A stretch of DNA of 6,905 nt from Fimbriimonadales bacterium. Lineage in GTDB: Bacteria; Armatimonadota; Fimbriimonadia; Fimbriimonadales; GBS-DC. Positions 1-6,095 of the stretch are shown here, piece by piece. The notes below the pieces were generated by a model, which saw nothing but the letters and a program-made list of their open reading frames with translations, did not search any database and was not told where the DNA came from. Both the position numbers and the translations under genes were made by a program. Position 1 is the stretch's first letter. Each line of letters opens with the position of its first letter. Location of the stretch: positions 1-6,905 of the forward strand of contig JAOAFW010000337.1 of assembly GCA_026416065.1 (NCBI GenBank). The letters run 5' to 3'.

Positions 1-1
1 A

Positions 2-955
2 AGAGACAGGTATGGAGGCTTCTACGCCACGCACCTGCGCAGCGAGGGAGATAAACTCATCGAGAGCGTACAGGAGGCGTTGCGCATCGCCCAAGAAGCT
101 GAGCTACCCCTGCAACTGGCGCACCATAAAGCGGAGGGCAAGCCGAACTGGGGCAAAGTCCACACCACGCTGCAGATGGTCAGCGAGGTCGTCGCGCAAG
201 GGCTGGATGTGACGCTCGATGTGTACCCCTACACGGCGTATCAGACCTCGCTGGCAGTCGCCGCGCTGCCCGGCTGGGCGCTGGACGGCGACCCCGACGC
301 GCTGTTGAACCGTCTGCGCGACCCGCACGAGCGCGAAAGGCTCATTCACGCGATGCAAGCGATGCAACCCGACTGGCACAGCACGGTGATTGGCAGCACG
401 CCTCACAACCGCGAATATCAGGGGCTTACCATCGCCGACGCCGCACGCCTCGCAGGCAAGGAGCCTGAGGCGTTCATTCTGGACCTGCTACTGGACGCGG
501 GCGGACATGTGGGCGTGGCATGGTTCAATATGTCCGAAGATGACCTGCGCACGGTGCTGCGCTATCCGCTCACGATGATCGGCTCCGACGGTGTGGGCAC
601 CGAACCCAGCAAGTACGCCGCCGAGCGCCCCCACCCGCGCAGCTACGGTACCTTCCCGCGCGTACTGGCAAAATATGTGCGACAGGAGGGCTTGCTGAGT
701 TTGGAGGAGGCGATTTTCAAGATGACGGGCTTGCCCGCCGCGCGACTGAAACTGACCGATCGGGGAGTGCTACAAGCGGGCGCGTACGCCGATCTCGTGG
801 TGTTCGATTTCGGCAAGATTCAAGACCTGTCCGACTTTGCGAACCCGCATCGCCTGTCGCAGGGCGTGGTGCATCTGCTGGTGAACGGTCGCTGGACGAT
901 TCGCGACGGCGCGTACACCGGCGCGCGAGCAGGCAAAGTATTGAGGCGAGCCTAA
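2..955 (+). CDS. D-aminoacylase / N-acyl-D-amino-acid deacylase family amidohydrolase, 3' part
   Basis: The reading frame is open from base 2 to the TAA at 953-955 and clearly continues leftward out of the window, so the N-terminal part is missing. The visible 317 residues match the metal-dependent amidohydrolase family that hydrolyses N-acyl-D-amino acids to D-amino acids. Seen directly: THLRSEG at residues 10-16 and AHHKAEG near 40-46 carry two metal-ligand histidines in this family, and IGSDGVGTEPS near 193-203 carries the catalytic/metal-binding aspartate (about D196). The C-terminal stretch with HPRSYGTFPRVL, KMTGLPAARLKL and AGAYADLVVFD is the usual end of these enzymes. The missing part should hold the H-x-H pair and the bridging cysteine. 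A start at 80 would remove the first histidine motif, so it is not the real start. The exact substrate cannot be read from the sequence. The stop overlaps that of the convergent MFS gene. Confidence 0.88.
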   Translation, partial: RDRYGGFYATHLRSEGDKLIESVQEALRIAQEAELPLQLAHHKAEGKPNWGKVHTTLQMVSEVVAQGLDVTLDVYPYTAYQTSLAVAALPGWALDGDPDALLNRLRDPHERERLIHAMQAMQPDWHSTVIGSTPHNREYQGLTIADAARLAGKEPEAFILDLLLDAGGHVGVAWFNMSEDDLRTVLRYPLTMIGSDGVGTEPSKYAAERPHPRSYGTFPRVLAKYVRQEGLLSLEEAIFKMTGLPAARLKLTDRGVLQAGAYADLVVFDFGKIQDLSDFANPHRLSQGVVHLLVNGRWTIRDGAYTGARAGKVLRRA

Positions 956-2214
956 GCAATTCGGCGCACATCCTGCACAAAGGTAAGCATCAACGCGAAC
1001 ACCACGCACACGCTGGTACACGCCGCCACCGCAGTTGGCGCGCCGAACTGCTGCGCGAGTTTGCCAATCAGCAGCGAGGCGAACGGCGCAGGCGCGTTAA
1101 TTGCCCACGTGTGCAGCGAAACCACCCGCCCACGCAAATAGTCAGGCGCAGCAGTCTGCAACGCCGTGTTCGTGCTGACCAGCTGCATCACGCCAAACAT
1201 CCCCGCCAAAGTCAGTAAGCCTTTCGCCAGCCACGGGTTTTGCGCCAGCGCGAAGCCCACCACACTCCACGCGAAGCCGTTCGCAGCGACAATCACCAGC
1301 CACCCGCGCGGAACCTCGCCCGACAGACGCGCCGTGAGCAATAAACCCACCAGCGAACCGATCCCCGCAAAGGTATACATCTGCCCCAAGCCCGCCTTGC
1401 CGATTTTCAGCACTTCTTCCGCGAACACGGGCATTAGCACGAGGTAAGACAGCCCGAACATACTCAACATCAACACATTCACCCAGAGCATCAGCAGCCC
1501 GCGTCGCGCCCGCACAAAATCCACCCCCTCGCGCAGCGACTGGAAAATCCCGACATGGGGGCGTCCATCCGTTGCGGATTGCACCCGAATCGTGAGCAGC
1601 GCGAACAGGATTGCCGAGAAGCTCAGCCCGTTAATCAGGAAGCACGGTGCGGGTCCCACCCACTCCAGCAGCAAGCCCCCCACGGCAGGTCCCAAGATAC
1701 GCGCCGTGTGGAACGCCGCGGCGTTGAGCGCAATCCCGTTCGCTAAGTCCTCGCGCGGCACAAGGTGCGCCACCAGCGACTGGCGCGTCGGCAGATCAAT
1801 CGCCAGCACCAAACCGTTCAGCAACACCAACGCGAGGATATACTCGTAGCGTATCGCGCCCGTGTAAGTGAGCAGCGCGAGCAGTAACGCACTGAGGGCG
1901 AACAGGCTCTGTGTAATCAGCAGAATCTGCTTGCGGTTCCAGCGGTCGGACAGCGCGCCGCCAATCGGCGCAAGGAACAGCATCGGCAAGCCCTGCACAA
2001 ACCCCACTACACCCAGCAGAAACTCCGAGCGCGTGAGGTCGTACACCAGCCAGCTCTGCGCCACGTTCTGAATCCACGAGCCAACAAACGACAAGAACGC
2101 GCCCACCCAGTATTTGCGGAACGCGGGCGCGCGCATCGCCTGAAAAGTCTTACTGCGCCGAGCCGTCGGTGAATGCGATTGGGATAAGTCCGATTCTAAC
2201 GACGATTTAGACAC
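952..2214 (-). CDS. MFS transporter, MFS_3 / EntS-like exporter
   Basis: A 420-residue inner-membrane protein with about twelve hydrophobic segments, typical in length for the major facilitator superfamily. Seen directly: GSWIQNVAQSWLVYDLT (45-61) in helix 1, motif A as GGALSDRWNRKQ (85-96) between helices 2 and 3, LGPAVGG (174-180) in helix 5, and PDYLRGRVVSLH (357-368) in the second half. This pattern is that of the MFS_3 group, which includes the enterobactin exporter EntS and many drug or small-molecule exporters. The substrate is unknown. The start is uncertain. GTG at 2214-2212 lies ten bases downstream of a GGTATATT box and gives a 26-residue polar N-terminus. ATG at 2136-2134 gives 394 residues beginning MRAPAFRKYW, where many homologues begin. 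The frame stays open further upstream, but that part runs antisense through the protease gene and is not coding. Divergent from the protease gene, convergent with the amidohydrolase. Confidence 0.87.
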   Translation of the reverse strand: MSKSSLESDLSQSHSPTARRSKTFQAMRAPAFRKYWVGAFLSFVGSWIQNVAQSWLVYDLTRSEFLLGVVGFVQGLPMLFLAPIGGALSDRWNRKQILLITQSLFALSALLLALLTYTGAIRYEYILALVLLNGLVLAIDLPTRQSLVAHLVPREDLANGIALNAAAFHTARILGPAVGGLLLEWVGPAPCFLINGLSFSAILFALLTIRVQSATDGRPHVGIFQSLREGVDFVRARRGLLMLWVNVLMLSMFGLSYLVLMPVFAEEVLKIGKAGLGQMYTFAGIGSLVGLLLTARLSGEVPRGWLVIVAANGFAWSVVGFALAQNPWLAKGLLTLAGMFGVMQLVSTNTALQTAAPDYLRGRVVSLHTWAINAPAPFASLLIGKLAQQFGAPTAVAACTSVCVVFALMLTFVQDVRRIA

Positions 2215-2223
2215 GCTGTGTCG

Positions 2224-2244
2224 AATATACCCTAAAGGTATAAT
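2224..2244. promoter_or_regulatory. Back-to-back -10 boxes of a divergent promoter
   Basis: The plus strand has GGTATAAT at 2237-2244, five to eight bases before the tandem ATGs of the protease gene. The minus strand has GGTATATT at 2231-2224, ten bases before the GTG of the MFS gene. Only CTAAA separates them, so together they form an inverted repeat matching at 7 of 8 positions. I see no good -35 box at normal spacing for either. Each polymerase would cover the other's start site, so the two promoters should exclude each other. An alternative reading is a dyad operator for a regulator. Confidence 0.55.
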
Positions 2245-2248
2245 CCCG

Positions 2249-3151
2249 ATGATGGAACCCAGCCCCTTTAGCGCGATCTTGTCGCAACTGTTCTGGATAG
2301 TCTTTATCTTTCTGGTGATTATGCCAATGATACGCCAGCGGATGCTGGAATCGGCGCGGCTGAGCCTGATTCGCCAACTCGAGAAGAAGCGTGGCAGCCG
2401 CATGATTGTGCTAATCCATCGGCAGGAGGCGTTGGCGCTGTTTGGCGTACCGCTGTTTCGGTTCATCAGCATTGAAGACTCCGAAGAGGTGCTGCGTGCT
2501 ATTCGCATGACGCCGCCCGATATGCCGATTGACATCATTCTGCACACGCCCGGCGGGTTGGTGCTGGCAAGCCAGCAGATTGCGTGCGCCCTGTGCGACC
2601 ACAAAGCCAAAGTAACGGCGTTCGTGCCCCATTACGCGATGTCGGGCGGTACGCTGATTGCCTTAGCTGCCGACGAGATTGTGATGGACAAACACGCCAT
2701 GCTGGGTCCAATAGACCCCCAGGTGGGTCAGTTCCCTGCCGCCTCGATTCTGAAGGTCGTGGAACAAAAACCCGTCAGCGAGGTGGACGACCAGACGCTG
2801 ATCCTGGCGGATGTGTCGCGTAAGGCGTTGCAGCAGGCACTCGCGTTGGTCAAAGAGGTGCTGATGTCTAACGGTATGAGCGAGGAGCGCGCCCATGCCT
2901 TAGCCGACCAGCTCACGCAGGGCTACTACACACACGATTATCCGATTTCCGCATCGATGTTGCAATCTATGGGGGTGAATGTGCGCACCGATTTGCCAGC
3001 GGAGATTTATCAGCTCATGGCGCTCTATCCCCAACCGGCACAGCGCAGCTCGGGCGTAGAGTATGTGCCCGTGCCGTACCATCCTGAAACGCCTGCACAG
3101 CCTCCACGCGCTCCTGCTGCACGCCGGCGAAACGCCCGCTTGCCGAACTGA
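2249..3151 (+). CDS. SDH-family Clp-fold serine protease, membrane-anchored
   Basis: A 300-residue protein of the serine dehydrogenase proteinase family (SDH_sah, related to ClpP and SppA peptidases), whose name reflects an unusual Ser-Asp-His order of the catalytic residues. Seen directly: a single hydrophobic segment at about residues 9-28, then a basic amphipathic stretch (29-52), HTPGG (99-103) in the oxyanion region, HYAMSGGT (128-135) with the likely nucleophile Ser132, LGPIDPQVG (152-160) with Asp156, and GYYTHDYPIS (225-234) with His229. The order is therefore Ser, Asp, His, as expected. The last 30 residues are rich in proline and arginine and look disordered. It probably cleaves membrane or membrane-proximal proteins, but no substrate is implied by the neighbours. 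Two adjacent ATGs (2249, 2252) follow a GGTATAAT box with no Shine-Dalgarno, consistent with a leaderless mRNA. A role as peptidase is inferred from the family. Confidence 0.85.
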   Translation: MMEPSPFSAILSQLFWIVFIFLVIMPMIRQRMLESARLSLIRQLEKKRGSRMIVLIHRQEALALFGVPLFRFISIEDSEEVLRAIRMTPPDMPIDIILHTPGGLVLASQQIACALCDHKAKVTAFVPHYAMSGGTLIALAADEIVMDKHAMLGPIDPQVGQFPAASILKVVEQKPVSEVDDQTLILADVSRKALQQALALVKEVLMSNGMSEERAHALADQLTQGYYTHDYPISASMLQSMGVNVRTDLPAEIYQLMALYPQPAQRSSGVEYVPVPYHPETPAQPPRAPAARRRNARLPN

Positions 3152-3162
3152 GGCGGTTTCAG

Positions 3163-3170
3163 GGTACAAT
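3163..3170 (+). promoter_or_regulatory. -10 box GGTACAAT upstream of metY
   Basis: GGTACAAT sits in the 29-base gap between the protease stop and the metY ATG at 3181, ten bases before the start codon. Transcription would begin only a few bases before the ATG, and there is no Shine-Dalgarno sequence in the gap. TTGCCG at 3140-3145 is a weak -35 candidate at a 19-base spacing. This suggests metY has its own promoter rather than depending only on read-through from the protease gene. Confidence 0.5.
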
Positions 3171-3180
3171 ACCGCCTGCT

Positions 3181-4485
3181 ATGAGCCGTTCACCGCGCGA
3201 GTTTGGCTTCGAGACGCGCATGCTGCACGCAGGGCATATCCCCGACCCCTACACAGGCGCACGCGCCGTACCAATCTATCAAACCACCTCATTCGTGTTC
3301 GACGACCCCGACCAAGCGGCACAGCTGTTCGAGCTCAAACAGTACGGCAACATCTACACGCGCATTATGAACCCTACCAACGCCGTGTTCGAAGAGCGCA
3401 TCGCGTCGCTGGAGGGGGGCACAGGCGCAGTGGCGACTGCCAGCGGCATGGCGGCGCAGTTCCTTACTTTCTACACATTGCTGCAGCCCGGCGACGAGAT
3501 AGTGAGTTCTGCGCATCTGTACGGCGGTACCACCACGCAGTTTACGCACACCTTCAAAAAGATGGGCGTGACCGTGAAGTTCGTAGAACCTGGCGACTTT
3601 GAGGCATGGGAACGTGCCATCACACCCCAAACCCGCGCTCTCTACGGCGAGACGATCGGCAACCCCAAGGGCAGCATTCTGGACATCGAGCGGCTGGCGC
3701 AACTGGCGAATGCTCACCGCATCCCGCTGATTGTGGACAATACCTTCGCCACGCCGTACCTGTGCCGCCCGATTGAGTGGGGCGCGACGATTGTGGTGCA
3801 TTCCGCCACGAAGTTCATCGGCGGACACGGCACTTCCATCGCAGGCGCGGTGGTAGAGTCGGGCAAGTTCGATTACAGCCACTTCACCACCATCGCCGAG
3901 CCGTCGGGTGCGTATCACGGGCTGAAGTTTTATGAGACCTTCGGGCACTACGGCTTCCTGATGAAGCTCCGCGCCGAGACGCTGCGCGATGTCGGCGCGT
4001 GCCTCTCGCCGTTCAACGCCTTCCTGCTGCTACAGGGGCTGGAGACGCTCTCCGTCCGGATGGATCGCCATGTAGCCAACGCGCAGGCGGTCGCTCGCTT
4101 TTTAGCCGAGCATCCGCGCGTGGCGTGGGTCGCCTACGCGGGACTGCCCAGCCACCCCGATTACGCCCTCGCGAAAAAATACACCCCGCTGGGACCGGGC
4201 GCGGTCTTCTCCTTCGGCATCAAGCCCCCTGCCGGCATCGACGCCCGCGAGGCAGGCAAACGCTTCATTCAGAACCTGCACCTGTTCTCTCATCTGGCGA
4301 ATGTGGGCGATGTGCGTAGCCTTGTAATTCACCCTGCCTCCACCACGCACCAGCAACTCAGCGACGAGGAACTGCGTATTGCAGGGATTGGTCCCGAAAT
4401 GATTCGCCTCTCCATCGGGCTGGAAACGCCCGACGACCTGCTGTGGGACTTGGATCAGGCGTTATGGGCAGTTGGGAAGGAATAG
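3181..4485 (+). CDS. metY: O-acetylhomoserine sulfhydrylase (aminocarboxypropyltransferase), PLP-dependent
   Basis: A full-length, 434-residue cytosolic enzyme of the Cys/Met metabolism PLP family, matching the usual length of MetY (about 420-440) rather than shorter cystathionine synthases and lyases. It should join O-acetylhomoserine with sulfide to make homocysteine for methionine. Seen directly: AVPIYQTTSFVFDD (29-42), GNIYTRIMNPT (56-66) with Tyr59 and Arg61 that bind PLP phosphate across the dimer, ASGMAAQ (87-93), LYGGT (113-117) with the stacking Tyr114, VDNTFATPY (185-193) with Asp186 facing the pyridine nitrogen, and VHSATKFIGGHG (206-217) with the Schiff-base Lys211. DVRSLVIHPASTTHQQL (377-393) carries the substrate carboxylate-binding arginine. 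The insertion around residues 235-262 is typical of MetY-type enzymes. O-succinylhomoserine or cysteine-synthase activity cannot be excluded. No SAM riboswitch or other leader fits in the 29-base upstream gap. Confidence 0.9.
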   Translation: MSRSPREFGFETRMLHAGHIPDPYTGARAVPIYQTTSFVFDDPDQAAQLFELKQYGNIYTRIMNPTNAVFEERIASLEGGTGAVATASGMAAQFLTFYTLLQPGDEIVSSAHLYGGTTTQFTHTFKKMGVTVKFVEPGDFEAWERAITPQTRALYGETIGNPKGSILDIERLAQLANAHRIPLIVDNTFATPYLCRPIEWGATIVVHSATKFIGGHGTSIAGAVVESGKFDYSHFTTIAEPSGAYHGLKFYETFGHYGFLMKLRAETLRDVGACLSPFNAFLLLQGLETLSVRMDRHVANAQAVARFLAEHPRVAWVAYAGLPSHPDYALAKKYTPLGPGAVFSFGIKPPAGIDAREAGKRFIQNLHLFSHLANVGDVRSLVIHPASTTHQQLSDEELRIAGIGPEMIRLSIGLETPDDLLWDLDQALWAVGKE

Positions 4486-4492
4486 CAATAGA

Positions 4493-4544
4493 CTATGGGC
4501 GCGGCGACTTTGGAGGAGGATGTCCGTAATCGGCGCGCCCATAG
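4493..4544. repeat. 11-bp inverted repeat (hairpin) just after metY
   Basis: CTATGGGCGCG at 4493-4503 pairs perfectly with CGCGCCCATAG at 4534-4544 around a 30-base loop. Two more pairs are possible beyond one mismatch. It begins eight bases after the metY stop. No run of T follows on either strand, so it is not a classical intrinsic terminator, though it could shield the metY 3' end. It overlaps a possible 27-codon ORF whose ATG lies within the left arm. Confidence 0.5.
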
Positions 4545-4578
4545 AGACATTCAGCGTCTGATTAGGGAAGAGTACTAA
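4495..4578 (+). CDS. Possible small ORF, 27 residues, unknown function
   Basis: An ATG at 4495 opens a 27-codon frame ending in TAA at 4576-4578. The peptide contains LEEDVRNRRAHRDIQRLIRE, highly charged, free of glycine and proline, and predicted to be one amphipathic helix. It starts ten bases after the metY stop. The purine-rich GGGAAGGAA at the very end of metY is rather far upstream to serve as its ribosome binding site. I do not recognise it. It may be a real micropeptide, the remnant of a longer gene, or chance. Its start codon lies inside the left arm of the 4493-4544 inverted repeat, which would tend to hide it in RNA. Confidence 0.2.
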   Translation: MGAATLEEDVRNRRAHRDIQRLIREEY

Positions 4579-4619
4579 GTGTTTCCCGCGAAATATGATA
4601 CTATTGAGGCGCGGCGGAT

Positions 4620-4694
4620 GGTACGACGGCGTCCCCGCCGTCGCGCACGCAGTGTTCAAAGCAAGGAATACGACGGCGGGGACGCCGTCGTACC
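4620..4694. repeat. Nested 24-bp inverted repeat with hairpin arms (REP/BIME-like)
   Basis: The arms at 4620-4643 and 4671-4694 are perfect 24-base reverse complements separated by 27 bases. Each arm is itself a hairpin. In the left arm CGACGGCG and CGCCGTCG flank TCCC (8-bp stem). In the right arm TACGACGGCG and CGCCGTCGTA flank GGGA (10-bp stem). The element sits in the gap between two convergent genes, 31 bases past the WD40 stop. Two inverted palindromic units with a short spacer is the layout of REP pairs (BIMEs) in other bacteria. The unit looks like a dispersed repeat, but only one copy lies in this window. No T-run follows, so a termination role is only possible. GCAGTGT occurs in the spacer (4649-4655) and again just outside (4699-4705). 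Confidence 0.75.
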
Positions 4695-4724
4695 GGTTGC
4701 AGTGTGATTCCTTACGGGAAGCAC

Positions 4725-5648
4725 TTAACAGCCGCTACCAAAGTTGAACAGCACTGCCAGCAGCTCGTAGTCATCCACAACGCCGTCGCGGTTCATGTCC
4801 AGCGAGGCGTTGTGGCTGCCGAAATGGAACAGCGCCATCAGCAGGTCGGCGTCGTCCACACAGCCATCGCGGTTCATATCCCCGACGCGTTGCGGCGGCG
4901 TGTAGAACGGATTCCGCGCAACGACCACCGTGCAATCGTGTCGCCCATAGGCGAAAAACTCACCGCTTGGCGAGAAGGCGACCGAGTTAACACCGTTGGT
5001 TTCCGTATCGTAAATCTCCGCCAGGATTCCATCCTGGAGCCGCCAAAACTCGACCCGACCCCAGGGTACGCCGACCAGCAGATACTCGCCATCGGGCGAG
5101 AAGGCGAGACTGGAGGGAATGAACTCGGTGTAGAACGTCTGCAGCAGCTGCCCATCCGAGACTCGTCGGATCTTGACCGTTTGGTCGTATCCTGTCGATG
5201 CGAGGTACTGTCCGTCAGGCGAGAATGTCAGGGCTGTAACCTGATACGGGTGATCGTTACTCACGCGAATAAGCTCTCCGTCCGATGCACGCCAGAGTCG
5301 AACATTCCCACTCGGGTCCCACATCGATACAGGTGTACTCCCCGATGCGAAGTATTGTCCGTCAGGCGAGAAAGCGACACAGGTGACGATGTCTACGTTG
5401 TCGCGCGCGTATAACTGTTGTCCAGAGGGCACGCGCCACAGGCGGAGTGCGTTGGTCGGATACCCTTCGCATGTAACTATGGACTGACCATCGGGCGAGT
5501 AGGCGAACAGTACTCGATCCGACGCGATGGACAGGCGGCTTACAACCTGCCTTGGGTCTAACGACCAGATGGTAATAAAGTTGCGACCCGCGCCTGCGAG
5601 GTACTGCCCGTCGGGTGAAAAGGCAACACGATCGCCTCCACCCAGCAC
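4725..5648 (-). CDS. Secreted WD40 propeller protein with C-terminal dockerin-like domain, 3' part of a frameshifted gene
   Basis: This 307-codon frame holds six WD40-type repeats and a C-terminal dockerin-like domain. The repeats are marked by VAFSPDG, FAYSPDG, VAFSPDG, LTFSPDG, LAFSPDG and VAFSPSG, several followed by an LW or IW strand such as NVRLWRASDGEL. After the linker PFYTPPQRVG come two calcium loops, DMNRDGCVDDAD and DMNRDGVVDDYE, each followed by a helix ending in LFxFGS, and the protein ends in Cys. Such paired loops are known from dockerin domains that anchor extracellular proteins. The GTG at 5648 is only where the frame can be opened. The true start is in the upstream frame at 5962 with its signal peptide. 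Adding one G to the GGG at 5641-5643 would join the two frames into 412 codons. The protein is probably exported and binds other proteins or the cell surface; no enzymatic motif is visible. Confidence 0.75.
   Translation of the reverse strand: MLGGGDRVAFSPDGQYLAGAGRNFITIWSLDPRQVVSRLSIASDRVLFAYSPDGQSIVTCEGYPTNALRLWRVPSGQQLYARDNVDIVTCVAFSPDGQYFASGSTPVSMWDPSGNVRLWRASDGELIRVSNDHPYQVTALTFSPDGQYLASTGYDQTVKIRRVSDGQLLQTFYTEFIPSSLAFSPDGEYLLVGVPWGRVEFWRLQDGILAEIYDTETNGVNSVAFSPSGEFFAYGRHDCTVVVARNPFYTPPQRVGDMNRDGCVDDADLLMALFHFGSHNASLDMNRDGVVDDYELLAVLFNFGSGC
4738..4884 (-). repeat. 81-bp-period duplication encoding the two calcium loops
   Basis: Bases 4738-4803 and 4819-4884 are similar direct copies offset by 81 bases (27 codons). 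They encode the two calcium-binding loop-helix units at the end of the WD40 protein. Shared blocks include GAACAGC and CGCGGTTCAT. This is the internal duplication that defines dockerin-type domains rather than a mobile repeat. Confidence 0.7.
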
Positions 5649-5962
5649 GCCAGCAACTGTCCATCGGGCGAGATTGCCACTGGATCGCGTCCAAGAAAGG
5701 TGCGCACCAGTTGTCCATCGGACACGCGCCAGAGCTTAACGGTGGAGTCATCTGAACTGGCGGTAATAAAGTACTGTCCATCAGGCGAGAAGATTGCGGA
5801 GGTAGTGTTGGTATGCCCGCCTTGAACCCATACAATATCAGGGCGGTTTTGAGCAAGAGCAGAGACTGAGCCACCTACGAGAACGACGAACGACAACAAC
5901 AAGCACAGAGCGCGTTGCGCAAAGAGCGCTCGCTTTTCAGACCAACCTGATGTTATGCACAT
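5558..5962 (-). CDS. WD40 propeller protein, 5' part with signal peptide, frameshifted
   Basis: This frame supplies the N-terminus of the secreted WD40 protein. ATG at 5962-5960 follows GGGGTG by six bases. It encodes a signal peptide with a basic start (SEKRALFAQR), a hydrophobic core (ALCLLLSFVVLVGG) and a likely cut after SALA. Two WD40-type repeats follow: IFSPDGQYFITASS with TVKLWRVSDGQL, then VAISPDGQLLACW. Homology stops there, at about 5642. The remaining residues up to the TGA at 5558 are out of frame with the rest of the protein and are not propeller-like. The second SPDG (5660-5671) and the third (5607-5618) are only 53 bases apart, where neighbouring repeats are spaced 117-147, so a piece of blade is missing exactly at the frame break. 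A TTG at 5977 is an alternative upstream start. Probably a pseudogene, or an assembly or sequencing artefact in a repeat-rich gene. Confidence 0.72.
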   Translation of the reverse strand: MCITSGWSEKRALFAQRALCLLLSFVVLVGGSVSALAQNRPDIVWVQGGHTNTTSAIFSPDGQYFITASSDDSTVKLWRVSDGQLVRTFLGRDPVAISPDGQLLACWVEAIVLPFHPTGSTSQARVATLLPSGR

Positions 5963-5976
5963 AGTAGCACCCCACA

Positions 5977-6000
5977 AAACAAGATGTTCGACGCTTGTTT
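5977..6000 (-). other. Small hairpin in the leader of the WD40 gene
   Basis: On the plus strand AAACAAG (5977-5983) and CTTGTTT (5994-6000) are perfect reverse complements around a ten-base loop. In the WD40 mRNA this hairpin would lie about 15 bases upstream of the start codon and just before the GGGGTG ribosome binding site. It is AT-rich and weak, so a regulatory role is speculative. Confidence 0.25.
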
Positions 6001-6033
6001 CGGCTTGAGCAGCCGCCCCGCAGCGTCGACCCC

Positions 6034-6041
6034 ATTATACC
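6034..6041 (-). promoter_or_regulatory. -10 box GGTATAAT of the WD40 gene
   Basis: Reading the minus strand, GGTATAAT at 6041-6034 is a perfect TATAAT preceded by GG. TTTGAC lies 15 bases upstream of TATAAT, which is short for a -35 but the best candidate. Transcription would begin near 6027, leaving a leader of about 65 bases before the ATG at 5962. Confidence 0.55.
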
Positions 6042-6095
6042 ATAAATTTACAGGGTCAAACTTGTTCCTGACACCGAGGCGCCTGATATGCAGAA

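Noticed and set aside
2215..2610. Open extension of the MFS frame upstream of 2214 on the minus strand.
   Set aside because: It runs antisense through the N-terminal half of the protease gene, encodes nothing resembling a transporter or signal segment, and lies upstream of the likely promoter.
3289..3948. 219-codon minus-strand frame inside metY.
   Set aside because: It is antisense to a fully conserved PLP enzyme and results from GC-rich codon usage; no family features are seen.
4462..4659. 65-codon frame on the minus strand across the metY end and the intergenic hairpins.
   Set aside because: It overlaps the metY 3' end and one arm of the inverted repeat, has no recognisable motif or ribosome binding site, and is most likely chance.
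4620..4694. Intrinsic bidirectional terminator.
   Set aside because: The stems are strong, but neither side is followed by a run of T in the direction of transcription, so it does not fit a classical Rho-independent terminator.
4704..5414. Long 236-codon plus-strand frame opposite the WD40 gene.
   Set aside because: It is the antisense shadow of the repetitive propeller-coding strand, whose codon bias keeps the opposite frame open. The SPDG repeats, signal peptide and calcium loops are all on the minus strand.
5558..5648. Programmed -1 ribosomal frameshift joining the two WD40 frames.
   Set aside because: No X-XXY-YYZ slippery heptamer is present at the point where homology switches frame, and the blade there is also too short, so a deletion or artefact is more likely.
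5360..5790. Repeated CCATCGGGCGAGAA-like blocks considered as a CRISPR or non-coding repeat array.
   Set aside because: They are the antisense of the SPDG codons of the WD40 repeats; spacing follows blade length and they lie within the coding frames.
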